This document shows positions 9,570 through 18,295 of a DNA stretch of 64,000 bases, piece by piece. This DNA is from JANXQG01 sp963780045. Its GTDB lineage: Bacteria > Planctomycetota > Planctomycetia > Pirellulales > Thermoguttaceae. Location of the stretch: NCBI GenBank assembly GCA_963780045.1, contig CAVZZZ010000005.1, forward strand, positions 248,001-312,000, written 5' to 3'. The notes under the pieces were generated by a model. It ran no database searches. It saw nothing but the letters and a program-made list of their open reading frames with translations, and was not told the DNA's origin. How positions within the stretch are numbered: the first letter of the stretch is position 1; each line of letters starts with the position of its first letter. The position numbers and the translations under genes were made by a program.

Positions 9570-10176
9570 ATGACTGCCACGGTTCTCTTTACTATCGGCC
9601 ATTCGAACCACGAGCAGCCGGCACTCGTCGAGCTACTGCGGCGGCACGGCGTTAAGTTAATTGCCGACGTGCGGTCGAGCCCGTATAGCCGCTTCAATCC
9701 CCAGTTCAATCGAGAAACGCTCGCCGCCGGGCTTGCAAACTGCGGGATCGAATACGCCTTTCTGGGGCGGGAATTGGGCGCCCGCCGGGAGGAACCAGAG
9801 TGTTACATCGGGCAAAGGGTCCAGTACGGCCGCGTGGCCAAGCTGCCGATCTTCCGGCAAGGGCTCGATTTCCTCCGCCGGTCCGTCAGCAAGAGCCGTG
9901 CCGCGCGTACTCTGCGCCGAGAAAGACCCGCTGACCTGCCATCGCACAATCCTCGTCTGCCGGCACCTGCGAAGCGATCTCGCCATCCGGCATATTCTCG
10001 AAGATGGGACGATCGAAACGAATGAGCAAGGGGAAGAGCGCTTGCTGGCGCTGTTGAACATGCCCTCGGCGACGTTGTTTCAGAGCAAGGACGACCTCAT
10101 CGAAGAGGCCTACGACCGGCAGGGCGAGCGGATCGCCTTCGTTGAATCGCCCGAAGAAGCGGAGTGTTCGTTTTGA
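9570..10176 (+). CDS. DUF488 family protein, type 2 (frameshifted)
   Basis: Starts MTATVLFTIGHSNHEQP and carries the loop DVRSSPYSRFNPQFN, the classical DUF488 pattern. It then moves to another frame near 9895 for VLCAEKDPLTCHRTILVCRHL and a helical tail ending near FVESPEE. The full product would be about 200 residues. Its stop TGA overlaps the next start in a TGATG arrangement (10174-10178), which points to translational coupling. The Cys, His and Arg of the LTCHR motif are intact. Confidence 0.8.
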
Positions 10177-10624
10177 TGGACGGTGAAATCAGGATATTCA
10201 CGATCGGCTTCACGAAGAAAACGGCCGAGGAGTTTTTCACCAAGCTCCAGGCGGCGGGCGTCAGGCGGGTCGTCGACGTGCGGCTGAACAACGTCTCCCA
10301 GCTTGCGGGCTTTTCCAAGCGGGACGACCTGAAGTATTTCTTCGCGCGATCGCCGGCATCGACTACATGCATGTTCCCGACCTGGCCCCAACGCAAGACA
10401 TTTTGGACGCCTACAAGAAGCAAAAAGGCGATTGGTCCGTCTACGAAACGGCTTTTGTCAAGCTGATGGACGCCCGGCATGTCGAAAACGCTGTGCCGCG
10501 CGAGACGATGGACCATGCATGCCTGCTGTGCAGCGAAGACGAGCCACAGCATTGCCATCGCCGGCTTGTGGCCGAGTATCTGCAAAAGCATTGGGAGAAT
10601 GTAGTGGTCGAGCATATTGTGTGA
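10176..10624 (+). CDS. DUF488 family protein, type 3 (frameshifted)
   Basis: Starts MDGEIRIFTIGFTKKTAEEFF and has the loop DVRLNNVSQLAGFSK. It shifts frame near 10350 and ends with LLCSEDEPQHCHRRLVAEYL. It is the third DUF488 subtype in a row, about 150 residues. The start overlaps the previous stop by one base. It is followed after 7 bases by a small conserved hypothetical gene. Together with the 267-residue protein upstream this forms a compact co-directional cassette. Confidence 0.8.
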
Positions 10625-10631
10625 AGTCGCC

Positions 10632-10874
10632 ATGCGGAGCATATGCAGCGTAAAGTTCGCACCGCCGAGAGGAATTGACGTCCAGAAAGCTATGACTGAG
10701 ATGGTATTGGATGATTTCAATCCGTCGTTCGAGACAGTTCGGCGGTGGGCCTACGACGAAAACCTGAAGTTCATTGAACAGGACGAAGATCTAGCTTTAC
10801 ATGAAACGAAGTACGTTGCATTGATGATTGAGCTTGCTTCCGCAAACGACTGCCCGAAAGCAGAGTATCCGTAA
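10632..10874 (+). CDS. Small conserved hypothetical protein
   Basis: An 80-residue acidic helical protein containing FETVRRWAYDENLKFIEQDE and ending CPKAEYP. The spacing of 7 bases after the third DUF488 gene suggests it belongs to that operon. Its sequence has the look of a conserved small soluble protein. A minus-strand frame overlaps it, but the plus-strand composition is more protein-like. No function can be assigned. Confidence 0.5.
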   Translation: MRSICSVKFAPPRGIDVQKAMTEMVLDDFNPSFETVRRWAYDENLKFIEQDEDLALHETKYVALMIELASANDCPKAEYP

Positions 10875-11035
10875 TTTTGCGAGTAAAGGTCGCGCTTTCC
10901 CGGCTCGGTCTCTCCGTCGCGCAAGATTCTTGCCAAGGTCGCCTTGTCCTCGTCGGTAGCAACTTCGCTTTCGATATGAACGGTTCTATTGATATCGCCA
11001 AACGATGCGTTCGTTGGTGTCTCCGAACGTGGTTC

Positions 11036-11063
11036 TTGCATTGTTAGCATCGTGCAGTATAAT
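11036..11063 (+). promoter_or_regulatory. Promoter of structured RNA copy 1
   Basis: TTGCAT at 11036-11041, 16-base spacer, TATAAT at 11058-11063. The -10 box lies only 8 bases before the conserved RNA core. The same -35/-10 pair precedes all four copies. Confidence 0.7.
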
Positions 11064-11069
11064 GTATCC

Positions 11070-11174
11070 CTGTCGGATGACTTAGATGAGGAACACCTCG
11101 GCGCCGGGGGGTTTGTTGAAGAGTAAGCCGACGTGGCCGAACGCCTTGGGGCGTTCGGCCACGTCGGCTTTTTT
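11070..11174 (+). ncRNA. Unclassified structured RNA, copy 1 of 4
   Basis: About 105 nt from the predicted start to the end of the T-run. The core begins GUCGGAUGAC (11072-11081), which can fold as GUC-GGAU-GAC with GGA in the loop. A GC-rich second hairpin (CCUCGGCG against CCGGGGGG) follows, then the strong 3' hairpin. This copy lacks the ~60-nt leader present in copies 2-4. The CsrA-like gene starts 76 bases after its terminator. It could be an independent small RNA or an attenuated 5' leader. I cannot match it to a named RNA class. Confidence 0.7.
11125..11174 (+). terminator. Rho-independent terminator of RNA copy 1
   Basis: A perfect 21-bp stem (arms AAGCCGACGTGG... and ...CCACGTCGGCTT) with a TTGG loop is followed by six Ts at 11169-11174. 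Stem pairs differ from the other copies by compensatory changes. Confidence 0.9.
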
Positions 11175-11249
11175 CGTTCTTGTTTGTGCAAGAACAGGCG
11201 CGAAGGTCTATTCGGCAAGAAACTAACAACCGCAGGGAGGGTAGCAGTC

Positions 11250-11501
11250 ATGTCCCGGCACCTCGAAGTTGATGGGCGGCCTGAATCGCGCGAAACACGC
11301 TACGGCCTGCCTGCCGCCAACGGCAAGGCTCGCAGCTACTACTTCTCGCGCCACGACGGGCGGCGGATGCTCATCGTGGAACGGCGAGCAGGGGAATCTC
11401 TAAGGATCAACGGCGGCATCAAGGTCGACATTCTCGAGATCCAGCCCGGCCTGGTGAAGTTCGCCATCGAATGCCTGCCGGACACCGGCGCGAATTCGTA
11501 A
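11250..11501 (+). CDS. CsrA-like protein with N-terminal extension and short C-terminus
   Basis: An 83-residue protein. Residues 40-79 resemble the first four strands of CsrA/RsmA, the dimeric RNA-binding regulator: MLIVERRAGESLRI, then GGIKVDILEIQPGLVKFAIE. The RR and GE.L.I positions used by CsrA are kept. An unrelated ~39-residue extension precedes them. The usual C-terminal strand and helix carrying the second RNA-contact arginine are missing, because the protein stops at GANS. It could bind RNA differently or be degenerate. The ATG at 11250 has a GGGAGGG about 9 bases upstream. Structured RNA copies 1 and 2 flank the gene, with a GGA loop motif that suits a CsrA-type partner. Confidence 0.65.
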   Translation: MSRHLEVDGRPESRETRYGLPAANGKARSYYFSRHDGRRMLIVERRAGESLRINGGIKVDILEIQPGLVKFAIECLPDTGANS

Positions 11502-11599
11502 ATCACGTTTTTGAGATACAATGCTTACTGACAGGTGATAGCAAGTCCCCCAAGACCGCCTCGACGCCATCCCATATGCCGCCGAATGCGTGCGGTGCG

Positions 11600-11631
11600 C
11601 ATCGCGAGAGGCAGAATATGCCAAGTCTTGA
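11600..11631 (+). pseudogene. Relic of a DUF1003 gene 3' end
   Basis: Read in one frame this stretch ends EAEYAKS and TGA, followed by TGCCGC. The intact DUF1003 gene at 19941-20462 ends IVEYAKA, TGA, TGCCGC in the same position relative to RNA copy 4. This looks like the tail of a lost DUF1003 gene duplicated together with the RNA element. Confidence 0.5.
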
Positions 11632-11641
11632 TGCCGCTCTA

Positions 11642-11669
11642 TTGCCTTTCCCCGTGCGCGGCGTAAAAT
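11642..11669 (+). promoter_or_regulatory. Promoter of structured RNA copy 2
   Basis: TTGCCT at 11642-11647, 16-base spacer, TAAAAT at 11664-11669. The spacer sequence is similar to those of copies 3 and 4. Confidence 0.65.
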
Positions 11670-11675
11670 CATGGT

Positions 11676-11826
11676 AGTGGATGGTTCGCGATGCACGTGA
11701 GCGCGACCCTCCGGTGAGATTGTCGGAAGACCAGTTAGAGAGCACCCCGGCCGTACCGAGGGGCTCGTTAGAGAGTAAGCCGACGTGGCGGAACGCTTCA
11801 GGGTGTTCCGCCACGTCGGCTTTTTT
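11676..11826 (+). ncRNA. Unclassified structured RNA, copy 2 of 4
   Basis: About 150 nt. After a ~45-nt leader comes GUCGGAAGAC (11722-11731), again GGA between GUC and GAC, with one loop base changed from copy 1. Next are a hairpin CCCCGG...GAGGGG, a CUCGUUAGAGAG segment, and the terminator hairpin. The mannose-6-phosphate isomerase gene starts only 12 bases after the T-run, so a transcript that reads through the terminator would carry this RNA as its 5' leader. Confidence 0.7.
11777..11826 (+). terminator. Rho-independent terminator of RNA copy 2
   Basis: A 20-bp stem (arms AAGCCGACGTGGCGGAACGC and its partner, one G-U wobble) with a short loop and six Ts at 11821-11826. The GC inversion in mid-stem relative to copy 1 is compensated on the other arm. 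Confidence 0.9.
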
Positions 11827-11837
11827 GTTTTTTGCCC

Positions 11838-12832
11838 ATGCTTTTGTATCCACTTCGATTCGAACCGATTTACGAGTACCGTCCCTGGGGCGGACGGCGG
11901 TTGGCCAATTGGCTCGCCGCTCCGCTGCCCCGCGAGGGCCGCATCGGCGAAGCGTGGCTGCTGAGCGACCGCGACGACCATCCCAGTCGCGTCGCCAACG
12001 GCCCGCTCAAGGGCCGCACGCTTGGGCAATTGCTCACGCAATCGCCGGATCAGATGCTGGGCAAGCTGGCCGGTGCTTCCGCCGCTTCCCTCTGCTGCTG
12101 AAGTTCCTCGATGTGCGCAGCTTGCTCTCGGTGCAGGTCCATCCGTCGGATCGGCAGACCGACTATCTGCCGCCTGGCGAAACCGGCAAGACCGAAGCCT
12201 GGGTGGTGCTGGAGGCCGGGCCCGAAGGCCGCATTTACGCGGGCCTCAAGCCGGGCGCCACGGCCAACGATTTGCTGCGAGCAGTCACCAACAAAACGGT
12301 CGCGGAACATCTCGCCAGCTTCCGCCCAAAATGCGGCGACGGCGTTCTCGTGCCTGCCGGGACAGTTCACGCGCTGGGCGACGTGGTCGTTTTCGAAGTG
12401 CAGGAAAACAGCGACGTCACATTTCGTCTCTACGATTGGGACCATATCGACGCCAAGACCGGCCATCTTCGACCTCTCCAGGTCGAGCAAGCGATAGCCT
12501 GCGTTGATTTTGAGCAAGACGCAATTGGCCCGGTTGCTCCAGTTGTGGAAAGGTCCTCGCCGGTGCGGCGGGAGTTGCTCTTTTGCTGCGAGTACTTCGG
12601 ATTATCGCGAATCCACGGCGAAGGGCAATTTGCCGTCGGCGCCGCGGCGGCGCCGCGCGTGCTGGTGTGCATCGCCGGAGAAGGCCAGTTGGAGCACGCG
12701 GGAACCGACTATGCCGTCGAGCGAGGCGACGTTTTCCTCTTGCCGGCCGCGGTCGGAGCATGCTGCTGCCGCACGAGCGGCACGATCACCTTGTTGGACA
12801 TTTCGCTGCCGGAGGGGAGCGGAAAGCGATGA
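11838..12832 (+). CDS. manA: Class I mannose-6-phosphate isomerase (one frameshift)
   Basis: A zinc-dependent cupin enzyme interconverting mannose-6-phosphate and fructose-6-phosphate. The N-terminal frame gives MLLYPLRFEPIYEYRPWGG and ends near 12080. The frame then changes to LLLKFLDVRSLLSVQVHPSD, with the zinc-ligand segment VQVHPSD, and continues to GVLVPAGTVHALG (zinc-ligand and active-site strand) and a second cupin at the C-terminus. Total length is about 330 residues, normal for the short bacterial form. The stop overlaps the start of the next gene by four bases (ATGA). With the phosphomannomutase-like and GH130 genes it forms a tight three-gene operon. Confidence 0.85.
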
Positions 12833-13611
12833 AAAAGCTCGTCGTCTTCGACCTCGATGGCACGCTTGCCGAAAGCAAGGCGCCGATCGACGCCGAGATG
12901 GCCGCGCTGCTTAGCTCTTTGCTCGGCTGCGCGAAGGTGGCCGTTATCTCCGGCGGAAACTGGCCGCAATTCCAAGAGCAAGTGCTCGCCCACCTCCCGC
13001 ACGACGGACATCTGAAGAATCTGTCGCTCCTCCCGACCTGCGGAACCAAGTTCTATCGATACGCAGCGGATTGGGAGAAGCTCTATTCCGAAGATTTCAC
13101 CGCGGCGGATAAGGAAAAAATCATCGGCGCGCTCAACAAGTCGGTCGCGGCAGTCGGCTTGAAGGTCGAAAAGGTCTGGGGAGAGGTCATCGAAGACCGC
13201 GGCAGCCAGATCACGTTCTCCGCACTGGGCCAGCAGGCGCCGCTCGACGAAAAGAAGAAGTGGGACCCGGACTTCGCCAAGCGGAAGAAAACCAAGGCGA
13301 TCCTCGACAAGCTTATCCCCGAGTTTTCCGTGCGACTAGGCGGCGCCACGTCCATCGACATTACCAAGCCCGGCATCGACAAAGGCTACGGAATTCGCAA
13401 GCTCCGCGACATCCTTTGCATTGCAATTCGAGACATGATCTATGTCGGCGACGCCGTGTTCCCGGGCGGAAACGACTATCCGGCGAAAGAGGCAGGCGCC
13501 CTGTCGATCGAGGTCCGAGATCCCGACGAGACGAAAACCGTGATTGAAACCATCATCGCCTGCCTGGATGGCGCTGAACCGGCGGAACCTCGCAAGGAAT
13601 TGAACCGATGA
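12829..13611 (+). CDS. HAD-superfamily phosphomannomutase-like protein
   Basis: A 260-residue HAD protein of the type seen in eukaryotic phosphomannomutases (PMM1/2), which convert mannose-1-phosphate and mannose-6-phosphate. FDLDGTLAE near the start supplies the nucleophile D8 and acid D10. GDAVFPGGNDYPAK near residue 206 matches the PMM motif with GGND. A cap domain lies between. The start at 12829 overlaps the isomerase stop and follows GGAGGGGAG. The pathway position between a mannoside phosphorylase and the isomerase supports PMM activity; a sugar-phosphate phosphatase is the alternative. Confidence 0.8.
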   Translation: MKKLVVFDLDGTLAESKAPIDAEMAALLSSLLGCAKVAVISGGNWPQFQEQVLAHLPHDGHLKNLSLLPTCGTKFYRYAADWEKLYSEDFTAADKEKIIGALNKSVAAVGLKVEKVWGEVIEDRGSQITFSALGQQAPLDEKKKWDPDFAKRKKTKAILDKLIPEFSVRLGGATSIDITKPGIDKGYGIRKLRDILCIAIRDMIYVGDAVFPGGNDYPAKEAGALSIEVRDPDETKTVIETIIACLDGAEPAEPRKELNR

Positions 13612-14714
13612 ACGGTTTCCAATTGCAGCGGCTCGGGACGATCATGGAGGCGGAAGCGGGCAATCCGCAGGAGATCGAGGGCGTCTTGAATCCGGCTGCC
13701 GTTCGCGGTCGCGACGGCGAGCTTTATCTGTTTCCACGGCTCGTCGCCCGCGGCAATTATTCCCGCATCGGCATTGCGCGGATTCGCTTCAATGACGCCG
13801 GCGACCCGTGCGGGGTCCAGCGGCTCGGCATCGCACTGGAGCCGGAGGCCGACTACGAGCGACGGCCGGGCGGCGGCGGCTGCGAAGACCCGCGCATCAC
13901 GTTCGTCGAACCGCTCCAGCGCTATATGATGAGCTACGCGGCGCTCTCGCCCATCGGGCCGCGGATTGCCGTGGCCGAATCCGAGGACCTGTTCCACTGG
14001 AAGCGGTTGGGACTCGCGACCTTTACGCCCTTCGAGGGAATCGATTTCGTCCACGTGGACAACAAGGATGCCAGCTTCTTCCCCGTCGCCGTACCGAATC
14101 ACGCCGGAAAGATGCAGATGGCCATGCTCCATCGCCCGCTTTTCCCGGGCACGCGCCCCGAGGAAACTGTCTGCCAGGCCGCGCAGCGCGAGGTGGATTT
14201 CGCGCACGAAAGCATCTGGATTTCCTACTGTCCGATGGCCCTCGAGGGTTCCGAACCGCAGCATCTTGGCCTCTTCAATTCGCATCACCGCCTGGCGTCT
14301 CCGGTGTCGCCTTGGGAGCGGCTCAAGATCGGCGCGGGCACCCCGCCCGTCCTGACCCGGCACGGCTGGCTGATTCTTTACCACGGCGTGAGCGAAACGG
14401 CGGAGCCGAACGAGGACGGCCGCAAGCTGTGCTACTCGGCCGGAGTGATGGTGCTCTCGAAAGAGCATCCGCGCGTGATACGCTATCGATCCGAGGCGCC
14501 GGTCTTGACGCCGACGCTGCCGCAAGAGCGCGACGGGACCGTCGCCAACGTCGTGTTCCCCACCGGAATCGACCGCCGCGACGACCTTGGTCTGCCGGAC
14601 CGTTATGACGTCTACTATGGAATGGCGGATAGCCGGATTGGCGTGGCCCGCCTGGACGTGCCGGAGTGCCTGCCGCCCGGACGATTCGTCGATCCGCCGC
14701 AAGCAAAGGTGTAA
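13608..14714 (+). CDS. GH130 family mannoside phosphorylase, copy 1
   Basis: A 368-residue five-bladed propeller protein of family GH130. GGGGCEDPRITFV carries the presumed catalytic aspartate. Phosphate- and substrate-site segments are HRPLFPG, GAGTPPVLTRHGWLILYHGV and YYGMADSRIGVA near the C-terminus. Family members phosphorolyse beta-mannosides to alpha-mannose-1-phosphate. Acceptors range from glucose to GlcNAc to mannose and cannot be told here. The start overlaps the HAD gene stop by four bases, so its product would feed the two upstream enzymes directly. Confidence 0.85.
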   Translation: MNGFQLQRLGTIMEAEAGNPQEIEGVLNPAAVRGRDGELYLFPRLVARGNYSRIGIARIRFNDAGDPCGVQRLGIALEPEADYERRPGGGGCEDPRITFVEPLQRYMMSYAALSPIGPRIAVAESEDLFHWKRLGLATFTPFEGIDFVHVDNKDASFFPVAVPNHAGKMQMAMLHRPLFPGTRPEETVCQAAQREVDFAHESIWISYCPMALEGSEPQHLGLFNSHHRLASPVSPWERLKIGAGTPPVLTRHGWLILYHGVSETAEPNEDGRKLCYSAGVMVLSKEHPRVIRYRSEAPVLTPTLPQERDGTVANVVFPTGIDRRDDLGLPDRYDVYYGMADSRIGVARLDVPECLPPGRFVDPPQAKV

Positions 14715-14749
14715 CGTTCCCGATTTCGGGAATGAAGAGGAGGATAGTG

Positions 14750-17386
14750 ATGTTGAAAGAAAATGCCGACAAGCCCGCGGCGAAGCCCGACGCTAATGAC
14801 GATCTGAAATCCCTGCCCATGCCGGAGGTGGAGAAGAAACTTGGGTCGTCGCCGGAGGGCCTCAGTCAAGCCGAGGCCGAGAAACGCCTGGCCCAATTTG
14901 GTCCCAATGAAATCGAAGAAAAAAAGACCAATCCCTTCCTCAAATTCCTCAGCTATTTCTGGGGTCCTATCCCGTGGATGATCGAGATTGCGGTAATTTT
15001 GTCGGGAGTGGTCGGCCACTGGGAGGATTTTGGCATCATCCTCTTTTTGCTTGTTTGCAACGCCGTGGTCGAATTCTGGGAGGAACGCCAGGCGGGCAAC
15101 GCCATTGCGGCCCTGAAGGCCAGCCTGGCGATCAAGGCCCGCGTGAAACGCGATGGGAAGTGGATCAACCCCGCAGCGCGTGAATTGGTGCCGGGCGATG
15201 TCATCCGCATTGCGCATGGGCGATATTGTGCCCGCGGATGCCCGCTTGCTGGACGGCGACCCCGTGGAAGTGGATCAATCCGCGCTCACAGGCGAGTCAT
15301 TGCCCGCCGAACGCAAACCGGGCGAGGCGGTTTTTTCCGGTTCGATTATTCGTCAGGGTGAAATCGGCGGACTGGTCTACGCAACGGTGCCAACACCTAC
15401 TTCGGAAAGACGGCGCAACTGGTGCAGGAGGCGCACACGGTCAGCCATTTTCAACAGGCCGTACTGAAGATCGGCAAGTACCTGATCATCCTTGCGGTGG
15501 TTCTGGTGGCGGTGATTATTACCGTCGGCATCATTCGCGGCGAGCCGATGCTCTACGCAAAACCTCCCAAGGACCCTGTCCTCTTATTCGCCCTCATCCT
15601 CACGGTTGCCGCCATTCCCGTGGCCATGCCTACGGTGCTGTCGGTGACGATGGCCGTCGGCGCCCGCCTGCTCGCCAAGAAACGAGCAATCGTGAGCAAG
15701 CTGGTGGCCATCGAGGAATTGGCGGGCGTGGACGTGCTCTGCTCGGACAAGACCGGCACCCTGACGCAGAACAAACTGACGCTGGGCGATCCGTTCAGCG
15801 TGAACAGCATTCCCGGCGATCAAGTCATCCTCGACGCCGCGCTGGCATCGCGCCGACAACGACGACACCATTGACCTGGCCGTCCTGGGCGGACTGAAAG
15901 ACAAAGATTCGCTGAAGGCGTATGAAGTGATGCATTTCCAGCCCTTTGATCCCGTGCATAAGCGAACCGAGGCCACCATCAAAGCCAAGGACGGAAAGAC
16001 GTTCAAGGTGGCGAAGGGCGGTGCCGCAAGCGATCTTGGCGCTGTCGGCCAATACCGCGGCGGTGAAGCCGGCCGTCGAGAAGGCCGTCAACGAATTCGC
16101 CGCGCGGGGCTTCCGTGCGCTGGGCGTGGCGCGGGCCGAGGGAGACGGACCATGGGAGTTTGTCGGCGTGTTGCCCTTGTTTGATCCGCCGCGGGACGAC
16201 GCCAAGGCGACCATCGCCACCGTGCGCGCGATGGGCGTAAAGGTCAAGATGGTGACGGGAGATGCTCTGGCGATCGCCCAGGAAACCGCCAAGAAGCTCG
16301 ACATGGGCACGAATATCCTCGACGCCGCCAGCCTGGGCGACTCCAAAAAGCAAGAGACGGCGGCGGTGGCCGATTCCATTGAGAAGGCCGACGGCTTCGC
16401 GCAGGTCTTCCCCGAGCACAAGTTCCACATCGTCGATGTCCTGCAAAAACGCGGCCACATCGTCGGGATGACGGGCGACGGAGTGAACGACGCCCCCGCG
16501 CTGAAGAAGGCCGACTGCGGCATCGCCGTTTCGGGCGCGACGGACGCGGCCCGCGCGGCTGCGTCCATTGTACTGGTGGCGCCGGGGCTGTCGGTGATTA
16601 TCGACGCGATCAAGGAAAGCCGGAAGATTTTCCAGCGGATGAACAGCTACGCCATCTACCGCATCGCCGAGACGCTGCGCGTGCTATTGCTGATGACGCT
16701 GGCGATCCTGATCTTCAAGTTCTATCCGGTGACCGCGGTAATGATCGTGATGATTGCGTTGCTCAATGACGGAGCGATCCTCTCCATCGCCTACGACAAC
16801 GTCCATTACAAGAATCGGCCCGAGGCATGGCACATGCGGCGTGGTGCTGGGGATCTCCACGGTATTGGGGGTCATTGGGGTCGTCTCTGCCTTCGGCTTG
16901 TTCTATCTCGGCGAGCGCGTCTTTAATCTCGACCGTGCGCACATTCAGACTCTAATGTATTTGAAACTGTCCGTGGCGGGACATCTGACGATCTTCCTGA
17001 CGCGGACGCGCGGACCCTTCTGGTCGATACGCCCCGCGCGGATTTTATGGGTAGCCGTGCTCGGCACGCAAATCGTGGCGACGTTGATCGCGGTTTATGG
17101 ACTGTTCATGACGCCGCTTGGCTGGGGTTGGGCGCTGTTCGTCTGGGGCTACGCCCTGGCTTGGTTCCTCGTGAACGACCGCGTGAAACTGCTCGCTTAT
17201 CGGATTCTCGACCCAGTCAAACCCGAGCCGGAACCCGAGGTTCAAGCTGCGGCTGATGCCAAAACCCCCGCCGATCTGACGGCACAGATTTCCAAGCGAG
17301 CCTACGAGATCTACAAGACGCGGGTCGACGGAGTTCAGGACTGGAACCAAGCCGAGCAGGAGATCGAGGAACATCAACCAAATTAA
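14750..17386 (+). CDS. P-type (type IIIA) proton-transporting ATPase (five frameshifts)
   Basis: A plasma-membrane H+-ATPase-like pump of about 880 residues. The motifs appear in order: the N-terminal pair of membrane helices (FLSYFWGPIPWMIEIAVI), LTGESLPAE (actuator domain), TVAAIPVAMPTVLSVTMAVG (helix 4), CSDKTGTLTQ with the phosphorylated aspartate, VTGDALAIAQETAKKL, GDGVNDAPALKKADCGIAV, then the last membrane helices and a hydrophilic tail. The frame changes near 15220, 15385, 15847, 16022 and 16840. Each break leaves no gap in family sequence, so the gene is probably intact in the organism. The start at 14750 follows GAGGAGG. It would acidify the outside or drive pH homeostasis. Confidence 0.85.
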
Positions 17387-17431
17387 CGCCAGACGCGAGC
17401 CATGCGGCGACCGTCGCCGAAAGGATGAACG

Positions 17432-18295
17432 ATGAGAATCCGATCGAAGGACTTCCGCGTGCGGCCCGGAAAGAAGATCGCGCTCGACGAGTGGCCCACG
17501 ATCGTAAAGCCCTGCTGCAAATCGAAGAAGCGGTATCGAAAACTGCTGGAAAACCACGTCGCGAAGCTCAGCGCGCTGCAAGACCTTCACTATGCCTCTG
17601 GCCGCTATGCGCTTCTGCTGATTTTTCAGGGCATGGACGCCGCCGGCAAGGACGGCGCCGTGCGGCACGTCATGTCCGGCGTCAATCCGGAGGGCTGCGA
17701 GGTCTTCAGTTTCAAACAGCCCAGCGCCGAGGAACTGAAGCACGATTTTCTCTGGCGCACGACCTGCCGCCTGCCGGAGCGCGGGCGGATCGGCATCTTC
17801 AATCGTTCCTATTACGAGGAGGTGCTCGTCGTCCGCGTGCATCCGGAGATTCTCGCCGGCCAAGGGCTTCCGCAAGAATTGCTCGACGAGAAGGACCTCT
17901 GGAAGGACCGCTGCCGTTCCATCGTCGACTTGGAGGAGCACCTCTACCGCAACGGCACGCGGATCGTCAAGGTTTTCTTGAACCTTTCGAAGGACGAACA
18001 GCGAAAACGGTTCCTGGAGCGCATCGAAGAGCCGGACAAGAACTGGAAATTCAGCCTCGCCGACATCCACGAGAGGAAGTTCTGGAAACACTACATGAAG
18101 GCCTTCGAGGCCTGCCTGGATGCGACAAGCACCCGCCACGCCCCGTGGTACGTCGTGCCCGCCGACGACAAGGAGAACGCCCGCTTGATCGTTTCCCAAA
18201 TCGTGCTCGACGCGCTCAATGACCTGAAGATGGCATATCCCAAAACCACCGCCGAGCGTCGCCGGGAATTGAAAGCGATACAAAAACAACTCTGA
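17432..18295 (+). CDS. ppk2: Polyphosphate kinase 2 family protein
   Basis: A 287-residue single-domain PPK2, which moves phosphate between polyphosphate and nucleoside mono- or diphosphates. The Walker A is GMDAAGKDG (67-75), the Walker B-like segment FNRSYYEEV (123-131), and the lid near RIEEPDKNWKFS. Length and N-terminal extension fit the single-domain classes rather than tandem-domain AMP kinases, but the nucleotide preference cannot be read from sequence. It lies 45 bases after the proton pump on the same strand. The frame is intact. Confidence 0.9.
   Translation: MRIRSKDFRVRPGKKIALDEWPTIVKPCCKSKKRYRKLLENHVAKLSALQDLHYASGRYALLLIFQGMDAAGKDGAVRHVMSGVNPEGCEVFSFKQPSAEELKHDFLWRTTCRLPERGRIGIFNRSYYEEVLVVRVHPEILAGQGLPQELLDEKDLWKDRCRSIVDLEEHLYRNGTRIVKVFLNLSKDEQRKRFLERIEEPDKNWKFSLADIHERKFWKHYMKAFEACLDATSTRHAPWYVVPADDKENARLIVSQIVLDALNDLKMAYPKTTAERRRELKAIQKQL

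Noticed and set aside
10751..11251. Minus-strand open frame covering RNA copy 1
   Set aside because: It would translate the terminator hairpin and promoter of the RNA (KKPTWPNAPRRSATSAY). Similar antisense frames occur at every RNA copy, so they are a by-product of the repeat.
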